64,000 bases of DNA from an uncultured Myxococcales bacterium. Its GTDB lineage: Bacteria; Myxococcota_A; UBA9042. The translations under genes were made by a program, and so were the position numbers. Under the pieces are notes generated by a model. That model searched no databases, was not told the origin of the DNA, and worked only from the letters and a program-made list of their open reading frames with translations. Numbering within the stretch: the stretch's first letter is position 1; the number at the start of each line of letters is the position of its first letter. The stretch covers positions 310,001-374,000 of the forward strand of contig CAIMLR010000007.1 in assembly GCA_903842345.1 (NCBI GenBank), in the 5' to 3' direction. Of the stretch, positions 34,395 to 42,714 are shown piece by piece.

Positions 34395-35723
34395 CTAGCG
34401 CCGCCGCGTCACCGTCTGCATGACCTGTTCCGCCAGCCGCAACGCGCCGTGAAAGCCCAGCCAGGGCGCCGGCTGCAGGAAGTGCCGCTGCTCGCTCGGA
34501 AAGCCGAATTCCAGGAACGGCACGCCGCAATCGCCCAGCAATTCGCGCTCGATCGTCGTGCCAATCGCGATGGACGTCCCGTGCAGCGCCGTCCCGGACC
34601 CCTCGCCCGCCAGCCCGCGAACCTGCTGCGGCGTCGGGTCGATCAGCCACTGCACGTCCTTGGGCAGCGTCACGCCGTGCTCCGCGAGCATGGCCTCCAC
34701 CTCGCGTTGGCCGCCCAGACGGAAATGCGTCACGCCGAGCACGGTCGGCGTCATGTTCAGCTCGCTGAGCAGCAGGATGAGCCCGACGAGCCGCGGCGCC
34801 TCCGCAAATGCGGCAAACCGTTGGCCACGCAGGACCCGGCGCGCCAGCTCCGCCAGCGGTTTTGCCGTCTGCAGCTCGGCGGCGACAAACGCGTCCGCGC
34901 GCGCCTGCGGAATCTGCAGCGCATCGGCGACTTGCTTGATCCACCGCTGCGTACCGGCAAAACCCATGGGCAGCGAGACTTTGTGCAGCGAGCCGGCGGG
35001 CAGTCCGGGCGTCTTCTGCAATTCCCGCAGCTGCCCATGCGCCCACGGCAGCACCAGATGGCCACGCGCCTGCGTCGTGTGGGAAAGCCGCGCGTACGGC
35101 TCGCCCGCGAGGTAGACCGACGTCGCGCGCAGCCCGATGCCGGCAAGCAGCCGCCGCACCTCCGCGACGTTGCCCTGACAATCGCCTTCAAAACGGTCAA
35201 ACGGCACGCCCAGGACGCTCACCTGATCGGGCTGCACATGGACTTCAAAACGCTCGAACTGCCTGCGAAAAATCGCCGCGACCGTCGCCGCGTAACCCGC
35301 GTACAGGTCGTCCTGATAGTTGCGCGTCGCGATCGCCAGCACATCCACGCCGGTTTTCTGGCGCAGGCGCTCCACAACCGGGCCCAGCGGCTGGGCCTGG
35401 AGGGAAACGGGCGTCGACGAGTCGATCACCACCAACTGACTCCCGAGGCGGCGGGCAAACGCGATGATCTCCGATTCCAGCTGCTCCGTGGAGCCCTGGA
35501 TCAGATCTTCGTCGATGAACTGGGAGTAGCGCATACGGTTGTGCGCTTCCGTGCCAAAGTCGTGTGCGCTCAGATGCTGTTGGGTCTTGACCTTGCACCC
35601 GACCGAGGCGTGGCACATGCAGAGCGCGTCAGCGACCGCGTGCGCCGCCAGATAGACGCCAAAAAACGGCGTGTGGCTGCTGCTGCGAATCACCAGGTCG
35701 TCGAGCGTCAGGTCCTCGTACAC
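34395..35723 (-). CDS. Nitrogenase component-1-like subunit B (NifK/NifN-like C-terminus)
   Basis: A 442-residue cytosolic protein of the NifD/NifK/NifE/NifN/BchN/BchB superfamily. The N-terminus holds C35, C37 and C43; C43 in MCHASVGC aligns with the second P-cluster-type Cys (HGPxGC). The element DEDLIQGSTEQL (71-82) parallels EKDIVFGGxKKL. The Cys preceding by about 26 residues is replaced, and there is no equivalent of the third Cys. The C-terminus has LEFGFPSEQRH and LGFHGALRLAEQ, strongly like the GFPxxDRH...LGYEGA region of NifK/NifN. GTG start behind GGAG; nine bases after the other subunit gene. The iron-molybdenum-cofactor ligands of NifD are not evident. Confidence 0.85.
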   Translation of the reverse strand: MYEDLTLDDLVIRSSSHTPFFGVYLAAHAVADALCMCHASVGCKVKTQQHLSAHDFGTEAHNRMRYSQFIDEDLIQGSTEQLESEIIAFARRLGSQLVVIDSSTPVSLQAQPLGPVVERLRQKTGVDVLAIATRNYQDDLYAGYAATVAAIFRRQFERFEVHVQPDQVSVLGVPFDRFEGDCQGNVAEVRRLLAGIGLRATSVYLAGEPYARLSHTTQARGHLVLPWAHGQLRELQKTPGLPAGSLHKVSLPMGFAGTQRWIKQVADALQIPQARADAFVAAELQTAKPLAELARRVLRGQRFAAFAEAPRLVGLILLLSELNMTPTVLGVTHFRLGGQREVEAMLAEHGVTLPKDVQWLIDPTPQQVRGLAGEGSGTALHGTSIAIGTTIERELLGDCGVPFLEFGFPSEQRHFLQPAPWLGFHGALRLAEQVMQTVTRRR

Positions 35724-35732
35724 GCGGACTCC

Positions 35733-37106
35733 TCAAGTGGCGGAAGCCGCGACCATCTGCGACGGCAGCACAAGGCGCGCAACCGCGTCCGAGTCATCCG
35801 GCAGCTGCGCATGTTCCTGAAACGTTTGATAAAATGTGTCCCGCAGCGCGCGATCCACCGTCGCGAGGACGCGCGGGACCTGCAGCCAACCCAGGCGGAC
35901 GTCGCCGTGTTGCAGCAGCGGAATCCCGCGCTGGCTCAGCTGGTCGCGCAGAAAACCCGCGCCGTAGAACACGTCGTAGGCGCTGCGGGACAGCATCTGC
36001 CGCAGGCTGCTCGTCGCCGGAAACAGGCAAAACGGCCGATCCACGTGCAGGTCGTGCAGCACGCGCGCGACGCGCTGCCAATTCGCCTCGTCTTGCGGAC
36101 CTTGGATGAAGATCGCGGTGGTGAAGCCCAGTTCGTCAAACAGCGGCAGTTCGCCCAGCTCTTCCTGGGCGATGCGCCGCAGGTCAAAACTGCGCACGGA
36201 GCCGACGTTGTAGGCCACCCGCAGCGGTTTGTCGGCCCACTGCTGACGGAATCCGGCGATCGCCGCGACCGCGACTTCCCGTCCCGGCAGACCCAGCACC
36301 GCAGCCGCCGGTCGTCCCGTCGCTTCAGCAATCGCCTGCCAGAAACGGTCGGTCGCTGCGACGCCCACGGGCAGCGGCACCTCGATCGACTGCTGCTGCC
36401 ACTGCTCCAGCGCGACCTTGCGCAAGCCGACGAGCATGTCCGGACCCGGGTGAATCAGCCAGCCGGCATCGGCGGCGCGCAAAAAATCGTCCAGGCCGGA
36501 ACGTTCATTCAGCACCGCGTTGACGGTCAGCCCCAGCGCGGCAAAGCCGGCGTCCAATTCCGCGCGCTCCTCCGGTTGCAGCGACACGCCCACGAGGTTC
36601 ACGCGGTCCTGACGCGCCGCGAGCGTCGGCCGGGACGCACGCGCCAGCAGCGTGTACACCGTGTCCAGGATCTCCGCGGGCGAGCGCGGCTTCAGGCCGT
36701 GCGTCACTTCCGCTTCCACGCGAATACCCAGATCGCGCGCGGCCTTGCGCGCCACGTTCACGACGTTGTCGCCGATCATCACGGTCGGACAGGTCGAGAG
36801 CACGAGGATCAGGTCCGGCTGCAGCGACGCGTGCACAAGTTCAATCGATCGCCGCAGCTTGGCGTTGCCCTGGCCGGTCACCAGCTCGTCTTCCCGCATG
36901 TTGGTGCACAGAAATTTGTAGGCAAGATCGCTCTGCACGCGGCCGCCGGTCTTGGGCAGCACGTTGGAACAGTCGCGGTCCGAGTGGATGACCACGGCGA
37001 ACCGCCCGCGCAGGCGTGAGAGGAGTTCCGTGGCGCCCTGGTAGCTGCACGCTTCCTGCGCCAACAACGCACCGGGATACATGCGGTGCGGGCGGTGACG
37101 GGGCAT
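35733..37106 (-). CDS. Nitrogenase component-1-like subunit A (three-cysteine cluster site)
   Basis: A 457-residue partner subunit. Three Cys sit in the order and spacing of cluster ligands: C20 (EACSYQGA), C46 (SDRDCSNVLP) and C106 (VLSTCPTVMIGDN); NifD has 26 residues between its first two ligands, as here. The elements CTNMREDELVTGQG (with an extra C67) and LSTCPTVMIGDNVVNVARKA closely parallel NifK/NifN. A later VPLPVGVAATDRFWQAIAE matches the PIGVxATDxFL motif. ATG 37106 has GGAG upstream. A [4Fe-4S] or P-cluster-like centre held by three Cys from this subunit plus a ligand from subunit B would resemble dark-operative protochlorophyllide reductase. Substrate unknown. Confidence 0.85.
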   Translation of the reverse strand: MPRHRPHRMYPGALLAQEACSYQGATELLSRLRGRFAVVIHSDRDCSNVLPKTGGRVQSDLAYKFLCTNMREDELVTGQGNAKLRRSIELVHASLQPDLILVLSTCPTVMIGDNVVNVARKAARDLGIRVEAEVTHGLKPRSPAEILDTVYTLLARASRPTLAARQDRVNLVGVSLQPEERAELDAGFAALGLTVNAVLNERSGLDDFLRAADAGWLIHPGPDMLVGLRKVALEQWQQQSIEVPLPVGVAATDRFWQAIAEATGRPAAAVLGLPGREVAVAAIAGFRQQWADKPLRVAYNVGSVRSFDLRRIAQEELGELPLFDELGFTTAIFIQGPQDEANWQRVARVLHDLHVDRPFCLFPATSSLRQMLSRSAYDVFYGAGFLRDQLSQRGIPLLQHGDVRLGWLQVPRVLATVDRALRDTFYQTFQEHAQLPDDSDAVARLVLPSQMVAASAT

Positions 37107-37209
37107 ACGACTCCAGCGGCGGCATCAGCGGAAACGCCGGCAGCGCCACTGTGCCCGCAGGGGCCATTCAGGTCAAGGCGCGGCGCGGCAAAGCAGCGGG
37201 ATCCACGGG

Positions 37210-37767
37210 CTATTGAACGTGCGCGCCAGCGACCTTGGCCGCCTCCAGGAAGCCGTCGATGTCCGCGGGCGTAATGAACCAGCGGGCAGGCCCATCCAGC
37301 ACGACGCCGCCTTCGCGCATCGTCGCCCACACCCGCGCGCGCTGGTCGCCCAGCAGGTAGTACCCGGTGTAGAACCCCGGCAGCCCCGTGCCCGCCAGCC
37401 GCATGCTCAGCTTGGCTGACGTGCGCTGCACCCTCACACCCAGCAAGGGCAGCTTGTACGTGCGCAGCAGCGTGTGGACAACCAGCGCGCCGTCGGCGAT
37501 CTCAAACCGCAGTCGCTCCGCGCCAAAGAAGCACAGCGCCACAAGCCACGTCGCAAGCACCGGCATCAGGATGACCGTCACCAGCAGCGTCACCTGCAAC
37601 GGCAAGCCGTGGAGCTTGGCGGCCTCGCCCGGCAGCGTCAGCACGCGCGTGACAACAAGCACCGGCGCCAGCGCGATCAGCGCCAACACGACGCCGGTCA
37701 TCCTGCGGGCCTTGCGCCAAGACTGCGGCGGAGAAAACGACAACGGCACATGGGAAAGCTTGCTCAT
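37210..37767 (-). CDS. bPH-domain-like membrane protein
   Basis: A 185-residue protein with two membrane helices (about 24-50 and 65-85) followed by a beta-rich domain. The domain reads LRFEIADGALVVHTLLRTYKL and then GLPGFYTGYYLLGDQRARVWAT, the pattern of bacterial pleckstrin-homology-like (bPH) domains of membrane proteins. ATG 37767 is chosen over a start 13 codons earlier. It lies 103 bases upstream of the nitrogenase-like subunit genes on the same strand and could be co-transcribed with them, but nothing links it to their chemistry. Confidence 0.72.
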   Translation of the reverse strand: MSKLSHVPLSFSPPQSWRKARRMTGVVLALIALAPVLVVTRVLTLPGEAAKLHGLPLQVTLLVTVILMPVLATWLVALCFFGAERLRFEIADGALVVHTLLRTYKLPLLGVRVQRTSAKLSMRLAGTGLPGFYTGYYLLGDQRARVWATMREGGVVLDGPARWFITPADIDGFLEAAKVAGAHVQ

Positions 37768-37845
37768 GAACACCCTGACGTCGATCAAAACCCGGCGTGC
37801 GGACAAGATAGCCCGACGCGCGTGCAGTGCAATCGCTGCGCGCGG

Positions 37846-40098
37846 CTACTTGGCGCGGAAGCTGTCCGTCCAGAGCGGCGGCGGCGGCGCGGAGCCGGCC
37901 TTCAGCATGGCCTCCCAATCCTCGTCGGAGAGCCGCTTGATTTCGTGCACGTCGACTTCGTGATAGCGGAACGTCGGGCCAACAAAGGTCTCCGCGCCCG
38001 TACACGTGTCCACCGTCAGCACCATCAGGCTCACGTTGCCCGTCGCGACGTGCAACACGTCCGGCCCGGGCAGCGGTCCTTGATTGGCATTGGTATGCAC
38101 GTCGGCAATCGTCGGCTTCCACTTGTCCAAGCTCTCCACGCGAAAGAAGAGCGACGTGTACCAGCCGCTGTACACCTGCCCGCACATGTTGCCCTGGGCG
38201 ATGACGCTCTTCAGGAACTTCTGGTCTTCCGCTGACGTGCCCTGCCCGGCCACCTCGTGCTCCGCCGCCGTCTGCAGCTTGCCCATGATGTCCTGCCAGT
38301 TGGTGAAGAACTGGTTGAGGTTCTGCTTGACGTCCGCTTTCACGACCGGCGCGTTGGCCAGCGCCTGGTTCGCAACCGCACCGAGCAACTTCATCCGCGC
38401 AAAGAACTGCGGATACGGCTCCACGTACGCGCCCGGATGCTCGCACACCGCCACCGCCGTGTAGCTCTGCTTGGCGTAGAGCAGCGTGTCATGCCGCAAT
38501 TGCGCCCAGGACGCCAGCTGCGTGTTGGCCATCTTGTCCCGCCACGCCGGCGTGCGCAGGGCGAACGGGAACTTCACGTCCGTCGTCGGCGCGTTCAACT
38601 GCCGCAGGCCGTCCAGCCACAGGTTGTATACGTTGCCCTGCCAGAACGCCGTGTCGTGCTGGTCGATCAGCCAGCGCAGGGAATGCAGCGCGCCCCAGTA
38701 GGGAAACTGCGCGAAGTCCGGCGCGAGCAGCGGCAGCACCTGGTCGTTGCCCAGTGCGAAGAGCGCGTCCAGCGGGTTGGGCAGCACGCGCTCGACCTTC
38801 TTGCCGTCGTGGATCACGCGGTCAAACGTCACGTTGCTGAACACGTACGAGTCGATGACGAACCGCTGGCCCAAAAGCGCAAACGCCGGCGGCTGCGGGG
38901 CTGGCTCGCTCGTCGTCGGATCGACTTCCAGCACCTGACTGGCGATCTGCTGCGTGCCGTACTGGCCACCCGTCAGCGCGCCGACGACGACCTCAATCTG
39001 CGTGGGCGTCAGCGCGGCGATGTCCGACACGGTCGTCCATTTCTGGTCCGCCGCAAGCTTCTGCACGCCGGCGATATTGATGTAGTCCACGGGACCGACC
39101 AGCAGCGTCAGCAGGTCGTCCGCCGTCTGCAACTCCGGTGCGACGTTGCCCGCCTGCACGGACTGACCCAGCAGCATCGCCAGCATCACCTGCCGCGGCC
39201 GCCACTTCCAGTTGCCCGCCACATCCTGCTCGGCAAAGCGCAGGTCCGTCCGGCCAAGCCACATCATCGCGCGGAAGTACTGTTCCAGTTCCGGCACGCC
39301 GGCATAGTGACCGCGCGGCTTGAACTGACTGAAATCCAGCCTGCGCGGACTGCCAAAAAGCGTGATGTCCGCCATCTGCTCGGCCGCCACCGCGTTGAGC
39401 AGGTCCGCGACCTGACTGTCGACCGCGCCGCCCGTGAGGCTCGGCAGCGTCTTGCCCGCCAACAGGCTGCGCGCCACGGTCAGGTACAGGTCCGCGTCCA
39501 GCTTGGCCGCCTGCGCATCCGCCGCCGCGCCGAGATTGAGCCCCGGCAGCGCCGCCTGCGCCTTGGTCAGCGTGTCGTCGAGGATGCCGATCAGCGCAAA
39601 CTGCTCCAGCATCTTCAAAATGTCGTCGTAGGAAGCGTGGAGTGCCTGCAGGATCGCGTCCGTCGTCACGACCACGGGCAGATCCTTCTGAAACACCTCC
39701 AGCAGCGCTTGCGCCATCGTGTCGCGCTGCAGCCGATCGGAGACCACAAAGCCGTTGGCGTGCAGCTTGGCCTTTTCGCCGTCGGTCAGGGTCAGCTTCT
39801 GGTCGACGAGGTCCATGTTCTTGGCCAACAGCGGATCGGCGGGCGGCACAATCGGCTTCACCGCGTCTGACGGCGTGTGCAGCGCGAGGAACTGCTCCAG
39901 CGTCATGGTCTTGGCGTCGGCGACAACCGGCGCGTAGGCCGTCAGGAACGCCGCTTTCTGCGCCGTCACGGACGGCTTGCCGGTCACGGGCACGCCGATG
40001 TCCTCGCCGGGACTCGCAGCGGGCGCGTTGCCGGCACAGGACCCAAGGACGACGCTGCCGAACAGCGCGATGAGGCACACAAAACGCGGAGCACGCAT
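37846..40098 (-). CDS. DUF3160-type lipoprotein
   Basis: A 750-residue exported lipoprotein (signal peptide with lipobox GSC near residue 21). The body is largely helical, with conserved-looking blocks such as FVVSDRLQRDTMAQALLEVF, PVVVTTDAILQALHASYDDIL and a late GNMCGQVYSGWYTSLFF, which I recognise as the DUF3160 family of exported proteins common in Myxococcota and Bacteroidota. No catalytic residues are established for that family. The ATG at 40098 is picked because it gives the signal peptide; the frame is open for another 80 codons upstream. The bPH-like gene follows 78 bases downstream. Confidence 0.8.
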   Translation of the reverse strand: MRAPRFVCLIALFGSVVLGSCAGNAPAASPGEDIGVPVTGKPSVTAQKAAFLTAYAPVVADAKTMTLEQFLALHTPSDAVKPIVPPADPLLAKNMDLVDQKLTLTDGEKAKLHANGFVVSDRLQRDTMAQALLEVFQKDLPVVVTTDAILQALHASYDDILKMLEQFALIGILDDTLTKAQAALPGLNLGAAADAQAAKLDADLYLTVARSLLAGKTLPSLTGGAVDSQVADLLNAVAAEQMADITLFGSPRRLDFSQFKPRGHYAGVPELEQYFRAMMWLGRTDLRFAEQDVAGNWKWRPRQVMLAMLLGQSVQAGNVAPELQTADDLLTLLVGPVDYINIAGVQKLAADQKWTTVSDIAALTPTQIEVVVGALTGGQYGTQQIASQVLEVDPTTSEPAPQPPAFALLGQRFVIDSYVFSNVTFDRVIHDGKKVERVLPNPLDALFALGNDQVLPLLAPDFAQFPYWGALHSLRWLIDQHDTAFWQGNVYNLWLDGLRQLNAPTTDVKFPFALRTPAWRDKMANTQLASWAQLRHDTLLYAKQSYTAVAVCEHPGAYVEPYPQFFARMKLLGAVANQALANAPVVKADVKQNLNQFFTNWQDIMGKLQTAAEHEVAGQGTSAEDQKFLKSVIAQGNMCGQVYSGWYTSLFFRVESLDKWKPTIADVHTNANQGPLPGPDVLHVATGNVSLMVLTVDTCTGAETFVGPTFRYHEVDVHEIKRLSDEDWEAMLKAGSAPPPPLWTDSFRAK

Positions 40099-40256
40099 GG
40101 CCAACCTCCAGCAATCAGGGCGCGGCAGGAAATGCGTGCCGCGCGCGCCATGGCCAAGCAGGCCACGGACGGGGAATCCCGCGCCGACAAGATAGGCGAT
40201 TGCGAACATGGCGCTCGCGGCGGCAGAACTGCGTAGCGGCAAATGCGCGGATGGCG

Positions 40257-41042
40257 CTACGGCCGCAGCTTTTCGGGATAATCCTCGCCAAATCGCCAGC
40301 TGAAGGCGGGCGCCGCGAGTTCCATATCGGCCGGCCAATGAATGCCGGCGTGGCGCCAGAAATCGACAAAAACGTCGTAGTCATCGAGGTCGTATTCGTC
40401 GTCGGCAAAGGCCGGACCTGCGGCAAATGGCGCCGGCTCGGGGGCAAAGAACCGCGCAAAAAACCCGCGCTTGGGCGGCTTGGCGGCCACCTCTTCGGCA
40501 TCGAGGTCGCGCAGATACGGCGCGATCGCCGATTCCGGCACCGCGAATTTGCGCGCCAGCACCGCTGCGTCGCCGCGCCACGCCTCGGACAGGCCAACCG
40601 CATCCGCGACCGTCGCCGTCATGCGCGCAGGCCGCGAACAGAACTGATCGACGATGGCGCCGTTTTCCACAAGCACGTGCGCCCAGTAACGGCCCTCTTC
40701 CACAAAGACGACGGACGCCAGCAGCCGCAGCTCCCGCGTCACCGCCTCAACCGCCGCCACGTCAAGGCCAACGAACCGCTCCGGCCAAAACACCACGACC
40801 CAGCCGTTCTGCGGCTGAAAAATCAGCGTATTGCTGGCAAATTCATCGCTGACTTCAACGGCCTCGCACGCCACGCCACGGGCTTGAACGTAGCGCGCGA
40901 TCGCCGCGGAAACGGCCGCAGCGTCGCCGGTACGAAAAGCTGTCGTGCTGACAAATGCGCCCACCAAGACCCCGCCGCAAGCTGCCCCACAGCCCGTTCC
41001 AGTACGTTGCTCCGCGCACGGCTTTGGGTCAAGCGGGTTCAT
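40257..41042 (-). CDS. Protein of unknown function coupled to a GH1 gene
   Basis: A 261-residue protein without signal peptide, starting at ATG 41042, whose ATGA overlaps the stop of the upstream beta-glucosidase gene. The N-terminus has several Cys (PCAEQRTGTGCGAACGG) and the C-terminus ends in an acidic patch (DDEYDLDDYDVFVDF) and a Trp/Phe-rich tail. The central part is an alpha/beta domain with hydrophobic strands such as NGWVVVFWPERFVGL. No family recognised. Coupled translation suggests linked expression with the glucosidase, though the two products likely occupy different compartments. Confidence 0.7.
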   Translation of the reverse strand: MNPLDPKPCAEQRTGTGCGAACGGVLVGAFVSTTAFRTGDAAAVSAAIARYVQARGVACEAVEVSDEFASNTLIFQPQNGWVVVFWPERFVGLDVAAVEAVTRELRLLASVVFVEEGRYWAHVLVENGAIVDQFCSRPARMTATVADAVGLSEAWRGDAAVLARKFAVPESAIAPYLRDLDAEEVAAKPPKRGFFARFFAPEPAPFAAGPAFADDEYDLDDYDVFVDFWRHAGIHWPADMELAAPAFSWRFGEDYPEKLRP

Positions 41043-42610
41043 GGCGTCGTCTTGTCCGTCACATATTTCTGCGCAGTCCACTTCTTGTGGAGCGCCACGG
41101 AGATCGCCCGTTGCGCCGCGATCTCAGCGTACACGCCGGCTGACGTCGTCTTGGTCCGCGGCAAGTCCGGCTTGGTGTAGTCGACGCGGAACAGCCCGAG
41201 CCGCGGCTCCTTGCCGTGCGCCCACTCAAAATTGTCGAGGATCGACCAGTGCATGTACCCGCGGATGTCCACGCCGCGGGCAATCGCGCTCGACAGTACC
41301 GCCAGGTGCTCGATCAGGTAGCGCGGCCGCTGCACGTCGTCCGTGTCCGCCGTGCCGTTCTCCGTGATGTACAGCGGCAGCTTCCAGCGATTGGCGGCGT
41401 GCGCGATCACGTCCAGAAAGACGCCCGGATTGATCTCCGTCCCGAGCTCGCTGTGCGGCAAGTTGGGATCGTAGCTCGCGACGTCCGTGATCGGCAGCGC
41501 GTCGATGCCCGCGAGCAAGCCCGGAACCGCCTGCGCGCGCGACGGGCCGTAGTAATTCAGGCCGATCCAATCCAGCGAACCTTTCAGTTCTGGGTAGTTG
41601 CCTTCCGGCGGCGTCATCGCCGTGTTCGTCGCTTTCCCGTCCAGATCCAGGTCGAGGTTGCCGGTCGTGAGCGCGTCCAGCCACGCGTCGTTGGCCGCGT
41701 AGTTCAGGCGCGCCGCTGCCGCAATGTCCTCCGCGGACTTGGGGTCCAGCGGCAGGAACGGCATGGATGCCATCGCGCAGCCGACGGATTGGGCGACGCC
41801 ATCGCCATCGGCATCCACATCGTCCAGTTGCCGGACCAGCGCCGCCGCCTTGCCATGGGCAAATGCGAGGTTGGCGAACACGGCGCGCGCGCCCTCAATG
41901 TCCAGCGCAAAGCCCGGCGGCAGGGAGCCTTGCAGGTAGCTGCCCGCGATCACGGAGAACGGCTCGTTGATAATCGGGTACTCGTCGACGTAGCCCTTGA
42001 CCTGCGGAATGACCCACGCGACGAATGCCGCGAACCGATTGGCGAATTCCGGGTTGTAGACGCCGAGCATGTCCACCGGGCAGGACTTCGTACTGGCGTT
42101 GCAGCCCGTCGGACTCGCGACGTCGGTCGGCGTCGTCCAGTGAAAAAATGTCAGGAAGACTTTGATGTTGTGCGCACGCGCCGCTTTCAGCACGTCCAGC
42201 ACGTGGTTCATCTCTGCCTGGTCAAACTGCCCCTGCTTGGGCTCAATCCGCGGCCAATCGATGGAAAACCGGAAAGCTGTCAGCCCCAGCGCGGCCATCT
42301 GGTCGATATCCGTCTGCCACTGTTCGCGAAATCCGGACGCCTTGCCGCTGTGCTCCCCGTTGCACTTGCCCAGATCCTCCCACTCGGACCAATTCGACAC
42401 CACGTTCTTGTCGCCGGGCATCCACGTCCCTTCGCCTTGGTACTGGGCAATCGCCGAGCCAAACAGGAAGTTCTCGGGAAAAACGAACGGCGGCTGGCCC
42501 ATCGTCAACGGCTTGCCGTCGTAGGCAATCGGCGTCGCGGTCGTCGCGCGGGCCGCATCGCAGGCCACAAGGAGCACAAAGGTCAACGGGATCAGCAGGA
42601 GATGGCGCAT
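41039..42610 (-). CDS. Lipoprotein glycoside hydrolase family 1 (beta-glucosidase-like)
   Basis: A 523-residue retaining glycosidase. The signal peptide ends with lipobox LVAC (C17). The GH1 order is intact: AFRFSIDWPRIEP (112-124), acid/base E216 in IINEPF, the conserved LNYYGPSR near 351, and nucleophile E417 in YITENGT. An inserted DVDADGDGV (264-272) looks like a calcium loop. A lipid anchor and the extra Cys pairs place it outside the inner membrane, whereas most bacterial GH1 enzymes are cytosolic. Substrate specificity cannot be read. It diverges from the MopE-like gene over 104 bases. Confidence 0.92.
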   Translation of the reverse strand: MRHLLLIPLTFVLLVACDAARATTATPIAYDGKPLTMGQPPFVFPENFLFGSAIAQYQGEGTWMPGDKNVVSNWSEWEDLGKCNGEHSGKASGFREQWQTDIDQMAALGLTAFRFSIDWPRIEPKQGQFDQAEMNHVLDVLKAARAHNIKVFLTFFHWTTPTDVASPTGCNASTKSCPVDMLGVYNPEFANRFAAFVAWVIPQVKGYVDEYPIINEPFSVIAGSYLQGSLPPGFALDIEGARAVFANLAFAHGKAAALVRQLDDVDADGDGVAQSVGCAMASMPFLPLDPKSAEDIAAAARLNYAANDAWLDALTTGNLDLDLDGKATNTAMTPPEGNYPELKGSLDWIGLNYYGPSRAQAVPGLLAGIDALPITDVASYDPNLPHSELGTEINPGVFLDVIAHAANRWKLPLYITENGTADTDDVQRPRYLIEHLAVLSSAIARGVDIRGYMHWSILDNFEWAHGKEPRLGLFRVDYTKPDLPRTKTTSAGVYAEIAAQRAISVALHKKWTAQKYVTDKTTP

Positions 42611-42714
42611 GAGGCGTTCATGCGCTCAAACGCCAAGGACGTCAATTTTCGCGGTTTGGACCGGCGCTGGTACACTGGTCGAATGCGCCGGCGCGGCGTG
42701 CGGGCGGACACGGC

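Noticed and set aside
33501-37106. Identification of the triad as bacteriochlorophyll genes (bchL/N/B or bchX/Y/Z)
   Set aside because: The H protein has PGVGCAGRG and FYDVLGDVVCGGFAVP, like NifH, whereas BchL and BchX carry GCGG-type motifs. No bch, puf or crt gene is in the window.
33501-37106. Identification of the triad as a functional nitrogenase
   Set aside because: nifE, nifN, nifB and accessory genes are absent, the H gene is not in the same operon, and cofactor ligands (Cys275/His442 equivalents of NifD) are not evident.
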